A DNA stretch of 64,000 nucleotides, from positions 1 through 64,000 of the forward strand of contig NZ_JAGSGB010000001.1 of the NCBI RefSeq assembly GCF_020092905.1. The letters run 5' to 3'. The notes below the pieces were generated by a model. The model searched no databases and was not told the DNA's origin. It saw only the letters and a program-made list of their open reading frames with translations. The position numbers and the translations under genes were made by a program. Below are positions 63,157-64,000 of the stretch, one piece after another. The stretch's first letter is position 1. Every line of letters starts with the position of its first letter. The stretch is from Pacificimonas aurantium. Lineage in GTDB: Bacteria > Pseudomonadota > Alphaproteobacteria > Sphingomonadales > Sphingomonadaceae.

Positions 63157-64000
63157 GTGAGCAACCCGTCCGCCCTCGGCGAAACGCGGCGCCCCGCGCT
63201 GCTGATCGTCTCCGGACTTTCCGGCGCGGGAAAGTCGACCGCCTTGCGTGCGCTGGAGGATCAGGGCTTCGAGGTCGTCGACAATCTACCGCTGTCGCTC
63301 GTCACGCATCTTCTCGAAACGGCCGCAGCGGCGCCCTCCCTCTATTCGCGCCCCATCGCGGTGGGCATCGACGCGCGCACGCGCCGCTTCAACGCCTCGG
63401 ACGTCGTCAAGAAAATCCGCAACCTCAACGAGGAGGGGTTTCCCACCCGGCTGCTTTTCCTGGACTGTAGCGGCAGCGAACTTATCCGGCGCTTTTCCGA
63501 AACGAGGCGGCGGCACCCGCTCGCCCTCGACCGGCCCGCCGCGGACGGAATCGCACAGGAGCGCGAGGTCCTCGCACCGCTACGCCGCGCCGCCGATGTG
63601 GTCATCGATACGACGGACTACTCGGTCCACGATCTGCGCCGCAGCATCACCCAGAAGTTCAGCAACGGCGAGCCCCGCAAGCTGACCGTCACGGTCATGT
63701 CCTTCGGGTTCGCGCGCGGCGTCCCGCGCGACGCCGACCTGATGTTCGACATGCGTTTCCTCTCAAATCCGCATTGGGATGAGGAACTGCGCCCGCTGAC
63801 GGGCCATGATGCGGAGGTGGGAGCCTTCATTCGTGCAGATCCCCGCTTCGAAGGCGCAGTCGATCGTATCGCCGACCTGATTTCTTATTTGCTTCCCGCC
63901 TATCATGACGAGGGAAAGTCCTATCTTACAATTGCCATAGGGTGTACAGGCGGTCGCCATCGTTCCGTTTACACTGCGGAACGGCTTGCGGATCACTTGC
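63157..64000 (+). CDS. rapZ: RNase adapter / nucleotide-binding protein RapZ, 3' end outside window
   Basis: 281 residues visible from GTG 63157; the frame is open at the edge and close to full length. Walker A IVSGLSGAGKSTALRALEDQ, DNLPLSLVTHLLE, the RFSETRRRHPLA region, VMSFGFARGVPRDADLMFDM and the C-terminal IAIGCTGGRHRSVY motif. In enterobacteria it binds small RNAs and directs RNase E; in alphaproteobacteria it is linked to phosphotransferase genes as here. Confidence 0.93.
   Translation, partial: MSNPSALGETRRPALLIVSGLSGAGKSTALRALEDQGFEVVDNLPLSLVTHLLETAAAAPSLYSRPIAVGIDARTRRFNASDVVKKIRNLNEEGFPTRLLFLDCSGSELIRRFSETRRRHPLALDRPAADGIAQEREVLAPLRRAADVVIDTTDYSVHDLRRSITQKFSNGEPRKLTVTVMSFGFARGVPRDADLMFDMRFLSNPHWDEELRPLTGHDAEVGAFIRADPRFEGAVDRIADLISYLLPAYHDEGKSYLTIAIGCTGGRHRSVYTAERLADHL

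Overview
The window reads as chromosomal DNA of a GC-rich alphaproteobacterium, most likely Sphingomonadales. Supporting this are the rpmF-plsX-fabH-ihfA-merR order, ChvI/ChvG beside pckA, the hprK-rapZ pair, an RcGTA-type gene transfer agent (GTA) locus with DUF2793, DUF6127 and DUF6456 partners, and PEP-CTERM proteins with a VPAPGALGLLGLG-type tail. Most of the window is ordinary housekeeping DNA. The unusual part is the first 9 kb, plus one single-gene locus near 25 kb.

Region 1 (1-9.6 kb) starts with a truncated OmpA-type outer-membrane protein. A GTA cluster on the minus strand follows. It keeps DUF6456, both terminase subunits, the prohead protease, DUF6127 and DUF2793. The structural genes between them are eroded by at least three internal deletions: the portal gene is split and frameshifted, a capsid-like start is joined in frame to the end of the distal tail protein, and the start of gp13 is joined out of frame to the end of gp15. 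Two plus-strand PEP-CTERM genes sit between the terminase and the portal. An XRE-type regulator is divergent from the cluster.

The strongest regulatory signal concerns the three PEP-CTERM genes (4763-5365, 5518-6177 and 24277-24984). Each has a sigma-54 -24/-12 promoter of the form GGC...TTCTTGCT and, 58, 59 and 70 bp further upstream, a shared element GTGTCG-N6-TTTACA. This looks like an RpoN-dependent, enhancer-binding-protein-controlled surface-protein regulon. No exosortase, PrsK, PrsR or rpoN gene is in the window.

Region 2 (9.6-25 kb) holds glutathione synthesis (gshA), rsmE, ubiA, pmbA, an inositol-phosphatase family protein, Mrp/ApbC, the HflK-HflC-DUF2065-DegP membrane protein quality-control group, an orphan molybdenum hydroxylase large subunit, an HD-domain protein, a queuosine-precursor transporter and the third PEP-CTERM gene. 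Region 3 (25-45 kb) has purL, a nitroreductase, the Bfd/bacterioferritin iron pair with candidate iron-responsive operators, an Hpt protein, a TusA-like protein, an SDR, two MFS transporters, tRNA-Thr(GGT), two peptidases, a stand-alone cpaF, a DksA-type zinc finger protein, an exported methyltransferase-like lipoprotein and an L,D-transpeptidase. Region 4 (45-64 kb) has an RND efflux pair, DUF445, an aminotransferase, a PabB-PabC fusion, the rpmF-plsX-fabH-ihfA-merR block, pckA divergent from chvI-chvG, then hprK and a rapZ cut by the window end.

No stretch longer than about 300 bases lacks a gene. Many long antisense open frames opposite real genes are GC-rich shadows and were left out. All family assignments come from reading motifs by eye; no database search was run.
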